Assembly (NCBI RefSeq): GCF_902769175.1
Contig: NZ_CACXNW010000002.1
Coordinates: forward strand, 1-64,000
Direction of reading: 5' to 3'
Length of the DNA: 64,000 nt
Source of the DNA: an uncultured Methanobrevibacter sp.
GTDB taxonomy: Archaea; Methanobacteriota; Methanobacteria; Methanobacteriales; Methanobacteriaceae
Made by a program: the position numbers and the translations under genes. How positions within the stretch are numbered: the stretch's first letter is position 1; every line of letters starts with the position of its first letter. Below the pieces are notes generated by a model, which saw nothing but the letters and a program-made list of their open reading frames with translations, was not told the DNA's origin and ran no database searches. Positions 9,682 to 21,236 of the stretch are shown here, in pieces.

Positions 9682-10596
9682 ATGACATTTACTAAAGAAG
9701 AACAGGCAAAATTAGAATATAGTGGTTACAGATTTGTAGGAGAACACGGCCATGCAGCTGCTAAAATATGTCATTGGACTAGAAAAAGCATGGTAAATGA
9801 GGGAGTATGCTATAAGGAACAATTTTATGGCGTTCAATCCCACAGATGCTTGCAAATGTCTCCTGCAGTACCATTCTGCAATCAAAAATGCTCATTCTGT
9901 TGGAGAGACTTAAGTCAAACCAGAATAGAATGGGAAGGAGAATATGACGATCCGAAAACAATCATCGAAGGTGCTATAAAAGCTCAAAACAATCTTTTAT
10001 GCGGTTTTGGAGGAAACAAAAAAGCTGACAAGAAAAAACTTGAAGAAAGCAAGAAACCTACAAATGCTGCTATTTCTCTTGCAGGGGAACCAACATTATA
10101 CCCTGAAATAGATGAGCTTTTAGCTGAATTCCATAGACAAGATTTTACAACATTTTTAGTGAGCAATGGAATGCTTCCTGAAAAACTTGGAAACCTTGAC
10201 AACGAACCAACACAACTATACGTTTCCTTAGATGCACCTAACGAGAAAATATACAAAAGCCTTTGTAACCCTCAAATAAACGATGCTTGGAACAAGCTAA
10301 ATAATACACTTGAATTAATGAACAGTTTTGATAGCCGTACAGCTATTCGAATCACTTCAGTTAAGGACAAAAACATGATTAACACTGATGGCTATGCAGA
10401 ACTTATCAATAAGGCTAACCCTAAATTTGTGGAAGTCAAGGCATATATGTTTGTAGGATCTTCCAGACAAAGATTAAGTCTTGACAATATGCCATCAAAC
10501 CAAGATGTTCGTGATTTCGCACAGGAAATAGCGAATAAGACAGGTAGGAAAATAACAAAAGAGTCTCAAGTAAGCCGAGTTGTCTTATTAGAATAA
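9682..10596 (+). CDS. twy1: S-adenosylmethionine-dependent tRNA 4-demethylwyosine synthase (Taw1/TYW1)
   Basis: Radical SAM enzyme that condenses N1-methylguanosine-37 of tRNA-Phe with pyruvate carbons to give the tricyclic wyosine core. The radical SAM motif CxxxCxxC is at C66, C70 and C73 (PFCNQKCSFCWRD). C30, C43 and C56 have the spacing of the second iron-sulfur cluster known in archaeal TYW1. ISLAGEPTLYP and YVSLDAPN follow the family pattern. The 304 residues are normal for archaea, which lack the flavodoxin domain of eukaryotic TYW1. The gene stands alone on the plus strand. Confidence 0.95.
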   Translation: MTFTKEEQAKLEYSGYRFVGEHGHAAAKICHWTRKSMVNEGVCYKEQFYGVQSHRCLQMSPAVPFCNQKCSFCWRDLSQTRIEWEGEYDDPKTIIEGAIKAQNNLLCGFGGNKKADKKKLEESKKPTNAAISLAGEPTLYPEIDELLAEFHRQDFTTFLVSNGMLPEKLGNLDNEPTQLYVSLDAPNEKIYKSLCNPQINDAWNKLNNTLELMNSFDSRTAIRITSVKDKNMINTDGYAELINKANPKFVEVKAYMFVGSSRQRLSLDNMPSNQDVRDFAQEIANKTGRKITKESQVSRVVLLE

Positions 10597-11015
10597 AAAC
10601 TATTTTTGACGATAGCCCATATGATGTTTTTTTAATTTCTTTTATTGGTTCTTCTTTTTTTGATTTTTTTTAGATTGTTCCAGTTCCATGATTTTTGACC
10701 GTTTTTTTTTTCACATTCGTCCAAATAATACCTCCTGTTGATTGTATTGAAATGGATGGAGAAGGACTTGTATGACTTTCTGCATATGATTTTTATGTTA
10801 CTTTAAGATTATGGTTCGCCTTTGGGATGTTGTTTGCTTCATTGCATATTGGTTTTACTGCATATGTTTTTGTAGGCATGTGCCATTTATCCCACCTATG
10901 GAAATAGGAGTAGGAAGAGGATAATCCTTTTTAGGTTCTTAAAAAAGAACTATCCTACAGATAACCTTAAAGAAGAGAATCATATTAAATGATTTTCATC
11001 CCCCTATTATATCCC
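10597..11015. other. Non-coding region with possible decayed coding sequence
   Basis: No open frame of useful length exists. Base composition from about 10,740 to 10,930 is less AT-rich than the surrounding spacers, and the minus strand gives short protein-like stretches interrupted by stops and frameshifts, which suggests an old coding remnant. No family was recognised. The left end is T-rich and may terminate twy1. Confidence 0.4.
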
Positions 11016-11192
11016 CTAATTTAATTTTAGATTTTTAAAGTGGCCAATAATACTATCACCTAATGTATTTATAGAGTTTTCAATATCTTCAGGGTCTTCA
11101 ATATCTTTAACTAATGTTTTTCCATCTTCACTGACTATTGATTCCAATTTCTCTTTTAATGATGCGATTTGCTTTTTGTACTTATTAATCCC
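11016..11192 (-). pseudogene. C-terminal tail of the giant surface protein, out of frame
   Basis: Beyond the stop codon at 11185-11187, the frame shifted by one base stays open for about 56 codons to a TAG at 11016-11018. It encodes a lysine- and glutamate-rich helical tail (KYKKQIASLKEKLES, ending FKNLKLN). Removing one G from the GGG at 11190-11192 joins it directly to the upstream frame (SWIR to INKYKKQ), so this is probably the original C-terminus. Confidence 0.6.
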
Positions 11193-14100
11193 TTATCCAC
11201 GAATTGTAGTGACTTAAGTAGTGTTTCCTCATTTTTTTAATCTTTTGCTCATAATAATCTAGAGCATTCATGTACTCTTCGGCTAATATGCACTGTGTTG
11301 CATTGAAAACTCTCTCACGAGACTTATTTAAGGCACCATCTTGAAGGGTCATGTCCCAATTAACATTATAGGTAAAATAAAATTCTGGGGCCTCAATGTT
11401 TAAAAAAGAATTATGACGAAGTAATTTGGTTTTAACATAAGGATAATTACTGCATATTACTTTGAATGATACTATGAGATACTTTGAATTTATTGCAGGA
11501 GCTCCCAAAATTGAGTGATCCTCCATTTTTTCCACTATTTCCTTACCCTCTGAATCCTTTATCACAAACTCATCTTTATCTTCATAGATAATCTTTTTGA
11601 TGTCTTCAAAGCCTGCTGCATTAAAGTTCATATCATATTTTTCAAAGTTCAGTACTTTAGAATTAATTAATTGATTAAATGTTTCATCTTCATCCTCATC
11701 ATCATTTTCATCAATAGCTTCCCTTATTTTAAAGATATTAGATTTATCATTATCAAATTTATCACATAATAGTTTGATTTTATTTAATAGTTCGTTGAGA
11801 GATATTATAAATTCACCAATATTTCCATAAACAGCATTTTTAGAATTAATTTTTTTACTATAAGCACTAAGTTGTGAAAGCTTATCATAAATTTGGTTTT
11901 TATAATTCATATATAATTTCTTATGATTTACCACTTTATTTTCTTCACACATTTTTTTCGCAGCAAATAACCTATCACTACAGATAATCACGTTTTTGTT
12001 AAGATTTGCTAAACGATTTTTCAAATAGGTTTCCACTTCCTCTTTGTTAAGTTTTTGAGATTTGACATTTTTATAGATGTCATCGATTATAATTACATCA
12101 AATACCATGAATTTCATTAAAAGTAAATTATATGCTCTAATGATATACTTCATTTTCACAGAACAATCTGCAAATTTATTGTCAAGGTCTTTTTGAAATT
12201 TTTCCCTATACTCAACAGCAATCTTGTTTTTAGGGATGTATGACCTTGGGATGAGGTCTGCTATTTCTGCCAGCATTTCATCACTTATAACTTCGTAGTT
12301 GTCTTTGTTGATTAAATTGCATATTTTTTCTTCATCAATTCCATTACCGTCATATATTTCACTTCTCACGATGTCTAAAACATCTATTTGTTTATCTGAG
12401 GAAATATCAGTAACATTGGATATTTCATTTTTCACGGTCACATCAAAAATATCTTTTTTGTTATCCTCAAACAACTTTTGCAATGCAGATATAAATTTCT
12501 TATACTGCCATTCATGATTAGAACTTTCAACATGATTCAAATACTCCTTATATAACTTGTCAATATCTGAATTTAACTTTGTAGCCAAAGCATTATCTTT
12601 TGTATTAATCTGATTAACAAAGCCCTTTGCAGTATTAACAGCCTCAGCCATAAACCCCTTAATATCAGCAATACTCGTATCGTTAGTTGATTTAGCCAAA
12701 ATCACAAATTTATCACTATCCTGATTTGGAATTGGAATCTGATCTTGACCGGAATTAAGAATATATTTTACAAAATCAATGATTTTTTTACGTAATGCAT
12801 CACCACCAATTTCAATGAACTGATCTTTCATAACACGCTCACTATTTTTAAAGAGTATTTCCAATACATTTTTAGCAATATCAGGATACTCTTTCGCAAA
12901 TTTATTCCAGGAAGCTAAAAACGCTTCATACTCAGAATTTGAATCTGTGATAATGATATCTTCATCCATAGACAATGTTTTATTTTCCATAATACCTTTT
13001 ATAACCTTAAATGTAGGATTCTCTTCATCCTTAGACAATGTGTTATCTTCAATAATACCATTTATATCATTAAATGTAGGATTCTTAACCCCCACAACAT
13101 TCAATATATCCAAAATACTATTCTTAAATTGATCCACTTTATTTATATAGTGTATTTCATCCATTCCTGCAATATTCATCAATTCCCAAAATTGTTTATA
13201 GGCAAGCATTGTTAAATTTAGTTCACCTCTAAGTGTTTCAATTTCATCAGGACCAAGATTTGAAGACATAACCTGTTCTACAGCATAAATGTAAAGAGTG
13301 GAAATATCACACTCGGAAACTTTTGTACCATTAATCACCAAAGAATCATCAGGAACCTGCTTTACATCCAACACAAAAGAAGTGTCATAATAATTGTCAT
13401 GAACAAAATTAATAATACTCTGACGAACTTCGTTAAAATCATTAGCAGAACTATACTTTCTAGCATAATCATATAGACTTCCAGAATTAAATAAATTTTT
13501 CTTGACCTTATCTGCAATATCAGGATATTTTGTCTCAAATGATTCCCAAGAACCATGTAACCTAATCATAGAATCTGAAATTACATTATAATCTTTTTTA
13601 GGATAAATGCTATGGTTTTGCCAAATATTTTTAATTTCATCAAACTGACCATGTGATAAACCAGAACCTTTAGGAATAGGATTGTTGTCATTATTAATGT
13701 TATTATGTATGTTACCATTAACCTTATCATCAATTTGATAATTATCTTTTATATACACAATAATGGCTGAACGAACATAATGAAAATCAAGATCTTTTCT
13801 CAAAAAGAACTTATTCATATCTCCACCCATAAGATTATTTAAAACATTTTGAGAGACATTAGGGTATTTTTGAGCAAAAGCGTTCCAAGCTCCCATAAAG
13901 TACATTACATCTTGAGAATTGCCATTATAAATATTATCATTATCCGGAATATCCTCCTCATGGATAAGGTTTATAATATCATTAAGTTCTTTAGAACTCA
14001 AAGAATCCTTATTACTAGAACCTGGAGCCAAAACATCCCTATTAGGATAAAGGCGATTTTGAATTGCTTTATACAAATTAATTAAACGATCCTTCTTATC

Positions 14101-15783
14101 AATACTATTGATATGATTCTCCCAATATCTAAAATTTTCAAAGTTAATCAATTCCTTCAGCTTGATAGTCTCAAACACATCAACATATTTATCATAACTA
14201 TGGTAGGACCTATACAAATCATTAATAAAAGTCTTCTTCATATCCTCAAGACTTAAAGAATCAAAGTTATCATTATCAAATACAGAATATACAACATGAT
14301 TAAGTATCTCATTATATCTTGCAAAATTATCATCAATTGAAGCATTTAATAAATTAAAAGACATTTTTGAACCACGATTAATTAAATCTTTAGTTTGTAA
14401 ATACGCTTCTTTCACTATATGATGATTGAACTCCCAGAAATATATAAAGTATAATAAGTAACTACGTACTTCTTTTAATTGATCAGCCTTTAGATTTTTA
14501 GCCATATCAAGATTGAGTTGATCAATTATTACATTAACCTCATTTTCCAATACCATTGAAGAATTCCTGTAATTGTCCAATTGATCAAAAATCTCATCAT
14601 ATGCCTTTACAATCTTTAAGACACCCTCAACGGAAAAATCAAGGCTTTTTCTCCATTCAGAAACTGACTTATTTTCAGAAAATAGTGTTAAATTCTGGTA
14701 TAGGTCATTACTAATATTTTTCAAATAAGTCAAATCATTATCCAGATCATTAAAAATCAATTCAAAATTATGCTCATTTACTTCTATACTGTGGTAATAA
14801 TTCTTTTTGTTGAAAATATTTGAATATGGATTATCATAAACCAAATGCCCAAACTTATAATTCACAGATTTATATATGACATTACCATCCTTATCAAAAA
14901 CACCCAATGATTCCATTATCGGAATAATCATCTCAGACACATTCTTGTATAAATCATAATATGAGACCAAATCACCATTTTTACCAACAAAACAGAATTC
15001 CTGAGATTTATAATTATATTTCCAAAGGGTATTTGACAACATAGTGAAATTGTAAAGGTCATTAATATAATCCATTAAAACCCAATAACCAACGGGACAT
15101 ACTTCTTTGAATCGGTTTAGTTTATCTCTTAATGAAGCAACATCAATCTGGGAAAAAGCATATTCCTTAGTATGATTTTTCAATTGTTCCATGCCTATAA
15201 CATCTTGTCTAGATAGAACTTCCTTTTTTAAAATATCCAGAACCGCAGGATTATGCAACTCAGTAAAATTGAACTTATTGAAACCCTCAATTACTAACAA
15301 ATCTGCATAAGACAAGTTAAATTTAGTAACACCTTTTAGAACTTGATTATAAACATTCATTTGTGTAGCTATATTAACACGCATCCTTTTTACTTCAAGC
15401 ATTTCTTTTTCAATTTGATTTATACCTTCAGGCACATTTATTGTTTTCTCACAGTTTTTTCGGATAGCATTCTGGATTTCAAAATAATCTGATCCAGTTG
15501 GAAACATAGCGGCAAGATGCATTCCAATCATATTTCCCCAAATTATACGATCCAATACTGTAGAATTCATGGCATTATGATAATCCACATCAAGAGGCAA
15601 TGATTTTGACAGATTCTCAATTAATTTATATATTGTCCCCATATTCTGCCTATGATTAGAAAGTGCATTATATATTTGAGTTAAATTCATTGTATCATTC
15701 TGAGCAGAAACAAGTATAGAAGATAAAAATGTGAGGAGTGATTGGTTATTATACAGTTTATTAAATTCCTGTTGAATTTTCAA
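11185..15783 (-). pseudogene. Giant surface protein, C-terminal helical region (about 1,530 residues)
   Basis: A 1,532-codon frame of asparagine- and lysine-rich, predicted helical protein with no recognised family. It holds three copies of a repeat of about 60 residues (codons about 624-684, 736-798 and 950-1012) with consensus SW-x-x-FA-x-x-YPDIA-x-x-V-x-x-x-LF ... R-x-x-IIxFV, plus a small duplication of the NPTF-x-x-I-x-GI-x-E-x-x-TLS segment. The first apparent start (TTG at 15781-15783) has no ribosome binding site. The same frame continues upstream 20 codons to an in-frame TGA that separates it from the previous piece, so it is the continuation of one gene rather than a separate one. 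Confidence 0.7.
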
Positions 15784-15843
15784 ATTGTTTGAAACGAATT
15801 GTGGCAGTTCATCTAAGATAATATCTGCAATTTTAACAGAACT

Positions 15844-18800
15844 TCAACTGGAAATATCCTTTATGAAAAATTTATCAATATTTCGTGCAGTCAATAGTTG
15901 CTTATATAAGAAAGATAAATCCTTAAAATAATTAACAGAGACATTTTTTATATTGCTTAATGCTGTTAGATTTTTACTATAATCTACAATAAATCCATTA
16001 TCATAATCTATGTTAGCAAAGGTTTTAATAAGTTCACAACATTGGTCATAAAAATATTTATTAACCATTAATCTATCACAATCACTGAGGTTTGCATATA
16101 CAAGAGCATAATCTGGGAATAAATGTTTGATATGATAAAAATTCATATGAGTTTGATTTATAGGTTGTCTAAGACCGCTTTTATCCAACCAAACTGAAAT
16201 ATTATAATATGTTTTTTTTAAAATATCCGCTTTTTCAACTTCACTCTTTTTGTTAAAACTATCTCTGAAAGTAGCAGCCCTTTCAATTTTCCATGATGTG
16301 TTATAAATATGAGAAAAACCATCCAGGATATATTTTAATGAATACCCAATTTTAACTCCAAAAATATGCTGAGAATTAGTAGCATTGCAATATGCTTCAT
16401 AATTAATTGATTTGAATAGCTTTAACTGAACATAGAAATCTTGAACCATTTCTATGACCTTTAATTGGCTAAAAATTTCATAATGATTGAAAATACCATT
16501 ATATATGTTTTCCTTAATAGACTTAACATAATCAAATGATACACACTGATTATATGCATCACAATCAATACCCACAGACTGCATATCAATTTCGACCAAT
16601 TGATGATAAATAATCAACAGAAGATCAAGATCTTCCATATCATTTTTTACAAAATTCTCAGTATACAACTCCTTCAAACTAACAAAACGTCCCTTAAACT
16701 CATCATCAATAAACTTACTCTCTAACTCAGCAATAAGATTACCAAGATCATTCTTTAAAGACACAGACAAATTTCCACCATCAGTTCCATGCTTAAGATC
16801 ATCAATAAGAGAATTATTAAGCTTTGCACTTTTCAAAACATGATTAAACTCCGCCAAAGCATTCTGATAAATATTCTCCCAAACTTGAATCCTATTAGGA
16901 TGATTAAAATCAAACAAAGCATTAATAGTACGAGAATGACCTCGCCTACCAATATTCCCATTATACAGATTAAGAGTACTAACCATACTATCAGAAAGAT
17001 ACATATAACCCAATCTACTAGCACGCTCCTGCAAAACCCTAAAATCATTCAACAAAGTCAAGACTCTCTCAACATGAGCCCTATTGTTTTCCGCATAACT
17101 ATAGGTATTCAAAGAAAGCATATTCTCCAAGTAACTGAGATTAGGATTCCCATGAATATTATTCTGCAAAATAGCAGTACTACTAATAAAATTATTCACC
17201 AAATTAGTGCCTTGAGCCATCGGAAGAATATTTTCAACATGATTTTCATTAATATTGTTATTTAAATTATTCCCTATTCTATCAAGAATATTAACCTGAT
17301 TATTCAGATTATTATTAGCCATGATATCTCCAGCCAAAACAGTTTGGACAGAACTTAAGAAATTAAGCATTTCATAAACATTGCCCTGTGGATTATTTCC
17401 TAAAGAAGCATACAATCTGGATAAAAACCTAGTGAGCTCAGGATAATTATTCTGCAGATTACGAAGAAGATGCACTTCGTTACCAATATACTCATTTAAA
17501 GCATTGATGAAATTAGGGTCATCACCAAGTTTATCAAGACCAGGTTTAACAGTGCTCACCTCTTGTTGAGGACCATGAGGCATACCACCATCACCTCCTT
17601 GACCACCAGGACCATCTTGGCCACCAGGACCACCAGAACCAGCTTGGCCACCATGGCTGTTAGGATTATTGCCAATCTTTTTAACAAAATCACTACCGGA
17701 CATCCAGCCAGTCTGAGCTACACTTAAACCTAATATAGTAAATGCAGCAGCATTCTTCCAAAGGTTACTGTAATCATGATAAATTTCACCCTCAAAAACA
17801 CCATAACAAATACCTGAGGCAAAACCAACACCAGCACCAACAATGGAAGATACTACCAAACCAGCAAAAGAAGGAAGAACAGAACCAATATAAGCACCAG
17901 CACCATAAGAAACAATAGCAGTACCTAATAAAAATGCGCCCCTAACAGCACCAACCTTCCAATTAGCCCAAGGCTCATCAAAAATCACATTGGTTGCAGA
18001 AGCATTATCTCCGCCAACAGCACAATCACCACTGGCAAAATTATAAATATGAACATAACCATCATTGAAAGTAGTATTCATACTGGTAACTGAACCACCT
18101 TTGTTATAGATAAAACCATAATCAGAATCATCTATTGAATTATTCGAAAAGGAACTATCATAAATGGTCAAAACCCCAGCATTATATATTAAATAATCAC
18201 CACAATGATTATTAAAGATACTACAATTAATCAAAGAAGTGGAACCTTCATTAGAAAAGAAATCCCTTTCATTATTATAAAAACTACAGTTAAGAAAAGA
18301 TGAAGTACCTCTATTTGCAATCATAACATTATCAAAAGTAAAATCAATGAAATGCAATGAAATGGAACGGGTAATCTCTAACTTATCACCACCATCCCTA
18401 TCCTTAAACCTAACATCAAAACCATTATTCTTAAATATTACAGACATACTACGATCAAAAGGAGGTTGCACTACAAAATCATAATCTCCTGTAAAATTAA
18501 TAAACAATGAAGACACACTATGATTGCTCAAATAATCCAAAACAGCATTATATGACTTATCATCGCTAACATTAAATGAAATAAAGTCACTGAAATTATA
18601 GTTTTCTTCAAATGCATTCTCATAAACACAACTTTCAACACAGGTGAATTTATCCTTAGTTACAGAATTACATTTAAGATAGGAATTCTGCACATAACCG
18701 GAAGGTGAAGAAGGAGAACAATCCTTTATCTCAACATAAGAAGAAATATCAGCAAAAATATCATCAGTGGAATGACCATCAATATCACTAGCCCCATTAG

Positions 18801-18939
18801 ATAAAAAAGAACAAGAATGACAAATAACAGTACCTCCAAAAGAGCGGAAAACTCCACCATAATCTCCTCTAAATGTCTTATGCTTTATAACATTATCAGA
18901 AAATTTACTACCCTTTGAAAAAACAGTGCCCCTGTACAA
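15844..18939 (-). pseudogene. Giant surface protein, middle region: beta-helix end, hydrophobic segment, glycine-rich hinge, helical region
   Basis: A frame of 1,031 codons in four parts. First come repeats of the adhesin beta-helix type (many FxNNS, CSF and GT phrases). Then follows a hydrophobic stretch rich in glycine and alanine (about 17785-17965) that looks like two membrane-spanning segments, then a glycine-rich hinge (about 17553-17655, GGPGGQDGPGGQGG), then about 600 helical, asparagine-rich residues. It ends at a TGA (15844-15846) that is in frame with the next piece. Its N-terminus joins the preceding frame if one T is removed from the T7 run at 18938-18944 (minus strand). Confidence 0.7.
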
Positions 18940-20233
18940 AAAAAGCAGTGTTGAACTTAGAAACAGTTAAACTATTCAAAGTCAAATAACCATACTTCCC
19001 AATATTAGCAAAATGATAATCATCATTCAAATCATTACCAGATAAAATAATATGAGCACCATTACCATTAATAGTAATAGGACAATAACCTACATCCAAC
19101 AAATAACGCTCTTTAATAACAGCAGAAGACAATATACCCGGATTATAAGCTTTCGCCCTCCAATCATAAGTCCTAACACGAGAATAATCATTAACAGAAA
19201 CAGTATAGGATCCACTTTTCATATTAATAACAATATTATTCGCATCAGGGAAATTATTAATATACAAAAAGGCATCAAGCAATTCTTCTGAGTTAGATAC
19301 ATTAATTTCCATAGTCCTATTTGTTGAAAAAGCAGTTGAATTAACTAAACTAAAATAGGTATATTGACTAATGTATGACTGCTCAAACAAAGGAAAAAAC
19401 TGATGAACTTGATAAATAACAGTGGTACTGTAATCACAGCAGTATAAACAATCACTATCCATTACCCCATATATATTTCTGAAAATATTCAATGAGTGCT
19501 CCTCAGCATATAAGATTGAACCTGCCATACTCTGATAATAAATACCCCAATACTCTGCAGTATTATTATTAAAACTACACCAATCGAAATATACAGTATT
19601 ATAATTATGAACAATAGTACCTGAACCACTAATCTTCACATCAAACTTATAAGCCCTATTATCACTGAAAAAACATTTCTCACACATAAGAGTACCATGA
19701 TTAATAAAACAATGATTAAAATGTTTGATATTGACATTTAAAAAATTAACATTAGCTTCAGAACCTATATACATAAAATTATAGTCGCCATTACCAACAA
19801 GAGTAGCACCATTCCCTTCAACAATCAGTTGTCCATAGGAAAACCTGCTGACATAAGACCATTCCTGATCTTCCCAAACATACTGATTCATAGCATAGGT
19901 AAAATTCTCCAAAAGATTAATCTTTACAATATCATACTGAACAAAATCAGCAAGAGATCGGAAAATAGACATCAATTCAGAACCTGAACCCGCAGTTGTT
20001 TCATAAAGAATATAACATTTCCCGCTTAACTCAATAACAAGAAAAACATCACCACCAATAGGAGCCCTATATTTTCCTTCACTATAAACAAATTCATAAT
20101 CATTCCAACTCCTAAGCATACGAGATCCGAAAGTGGTCTTGTCCAATGAAACCAAAGTACGGGTATCTATACTGATTTGCTCACTAATACCTAATTTCAT
20201 ATAAATCACCATCAGAGTAAAAACTCCAAACAA
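18908..20233 (-). pseudogene. Giant surface protein, beta-helix (parallel beta) region
   Basis: A 441-codon frame with typical adhesin-like beta-helix sequence (GNGATLVGNGDYNF, NNNTAEYWG, INGNGAHIILSGND). It overlaps the flanking frames by tens of bases, without a ribosome binding site at its apparent TTG start. Joining to the upstream frame needs removal of one base near 20184-20190 (reading DLYEIRY to SEQISIDT). The 3' end breaks at the T7 run at 18938-18944. Confidence 0.7.
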
Positions 20234-21104
20234 TAAGATTACCAGTAATATTCAAATCAACAGGCAAATAACAGGTAGCAATACCTTCATCAGTTAAATT
20301 TGAATAGTAAACCCTATCATAAACAACAAAACAAACATAACCCTTACGAATAGGATTCCCATTCCTATCAACAACTTTAACTCTATAGGACTCACCGAGG
20401 TCATATAACTTTATGCCCTCAACATACACCTGAATATCACGTTCATTCATAGGAACATTATCAACTTCAATACTTTGACGCTCCAAAACACCATGGGCAC
20501 CATCATCCTTATAGTACAATAAAACAATATCATAGGTGCCACTTCTATTAATGAAAGAATTTATATTGAAAGATGCAGTACCTAAAGAATCAACATTGGA
20601 AGTAGCCACATGTTTACTATTAACAATAAAGTCAACATGACCAAAATAAACAGGATTACCAAATCCATCCAATACCTTGACCTTGTATACATCATTAAAA
20701 TCATATCGGGTAACATTACTTGTGACAATTACATAATCCCCACCATCACTAACATTATCTGCAGACTGATTACTAGACTCTCCATTATCAGAATCATTAG
20801 AATCAAATGGAAAATGTCCTAAAGACTTATTATCATACACACTTGATAGAAGATCTGAATCATCTGAGTCATCAATATAAGAACCATCAAAATCAGAATT
20901 ATCAAAATCAGAATTATCAAAATTAGAATTATCAAAATTAGAATTATCGTTGACATCATCTAAAACATCAACACTTGCATCAATCTCCCCAACAGTTAAA
21001 ACATCAATATCATCGTAAGATGCAATATCATTGGATGCAGAAACAAAACCCATACCCAACAATAAAATCAAAAATACAATAAAAAACTTATTAATAAACT
21101 TCAA
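20184..21104 (-). pseudogene. Giant adhesin-like surface protein, N-terminal region with signal peptide
   Basis: Start chosen at a TTG (21102-21104) with GGGGATTTTT before it, giving a signal peptide (MKFINKFFIVFLILLLGMGF, cut near VSA-SND). An acidic Asp/Asn/Ser stretch follows, built partly from a 15-bp tandem repeat (minus-strand codons for SNFDN/SDFDN, about 20889-20950). Two Ig-like domains with the YKVKVLDGFGNPV and YRVKVVDRNGNPI pattern come next. Methanobrevibacter adhesin-like proteins have this layout. The frame stops at 20184, but an adjacent frame continues the protein. From here to 11016 one gene of about 3,360 codons can be rebuilt with three single-base corrections and one stop readthrough. 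Confidence 0.75.
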
Positions 21105-21236
21105 AAAAATCCCCATCAAAATTTATATTTTCCCTTAATTAATATATAGAAATATTTAATCCAAGGACAATTCATTAAATATTAACTAACTACTTTTTCC
21201 CATAATAATTGAAATAATATTAATTTAATATTATTT
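21105..21236. promoter_or_regulatory. Upstream region of the giant surface-protein gene
   Basis: About 130 AT-rich bases between the surface-protein start and the left end of the decayed insertion sequence. On the minus strand it holds several TATA-like stretches (for example near 21,136-21,160), but no single promoter can be singled out by eye. Confidence 0.3.

Noticed and set aside
10740-10930. Hydrophobic translation on the plus strand (LRLWFAFGMLFASLHIGFTA)
   Set aside because: It is flanked by stops, has no start signal, and the opposite strand gives an equally plausible remnant; not enough for a gene call.
15844-15846. Selenocysteine or other recoding at the in-frame TGA
   Set aside because: Methanobacteriales are not known to use selenocysteine, no SECIS-like hairpin was seen, and the surrounding protein shows no redox motif. 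A nonsense change is simpler.
18908-20233. Programmed ribosomal frameshifting in the giant gene
   Set aside because: Three shifts in one gene plus a nonsense codon, and similar shifts in other surface genes at different contexts, fit mutation or slippage better than a programmed site; no stimulatory structure stands out.
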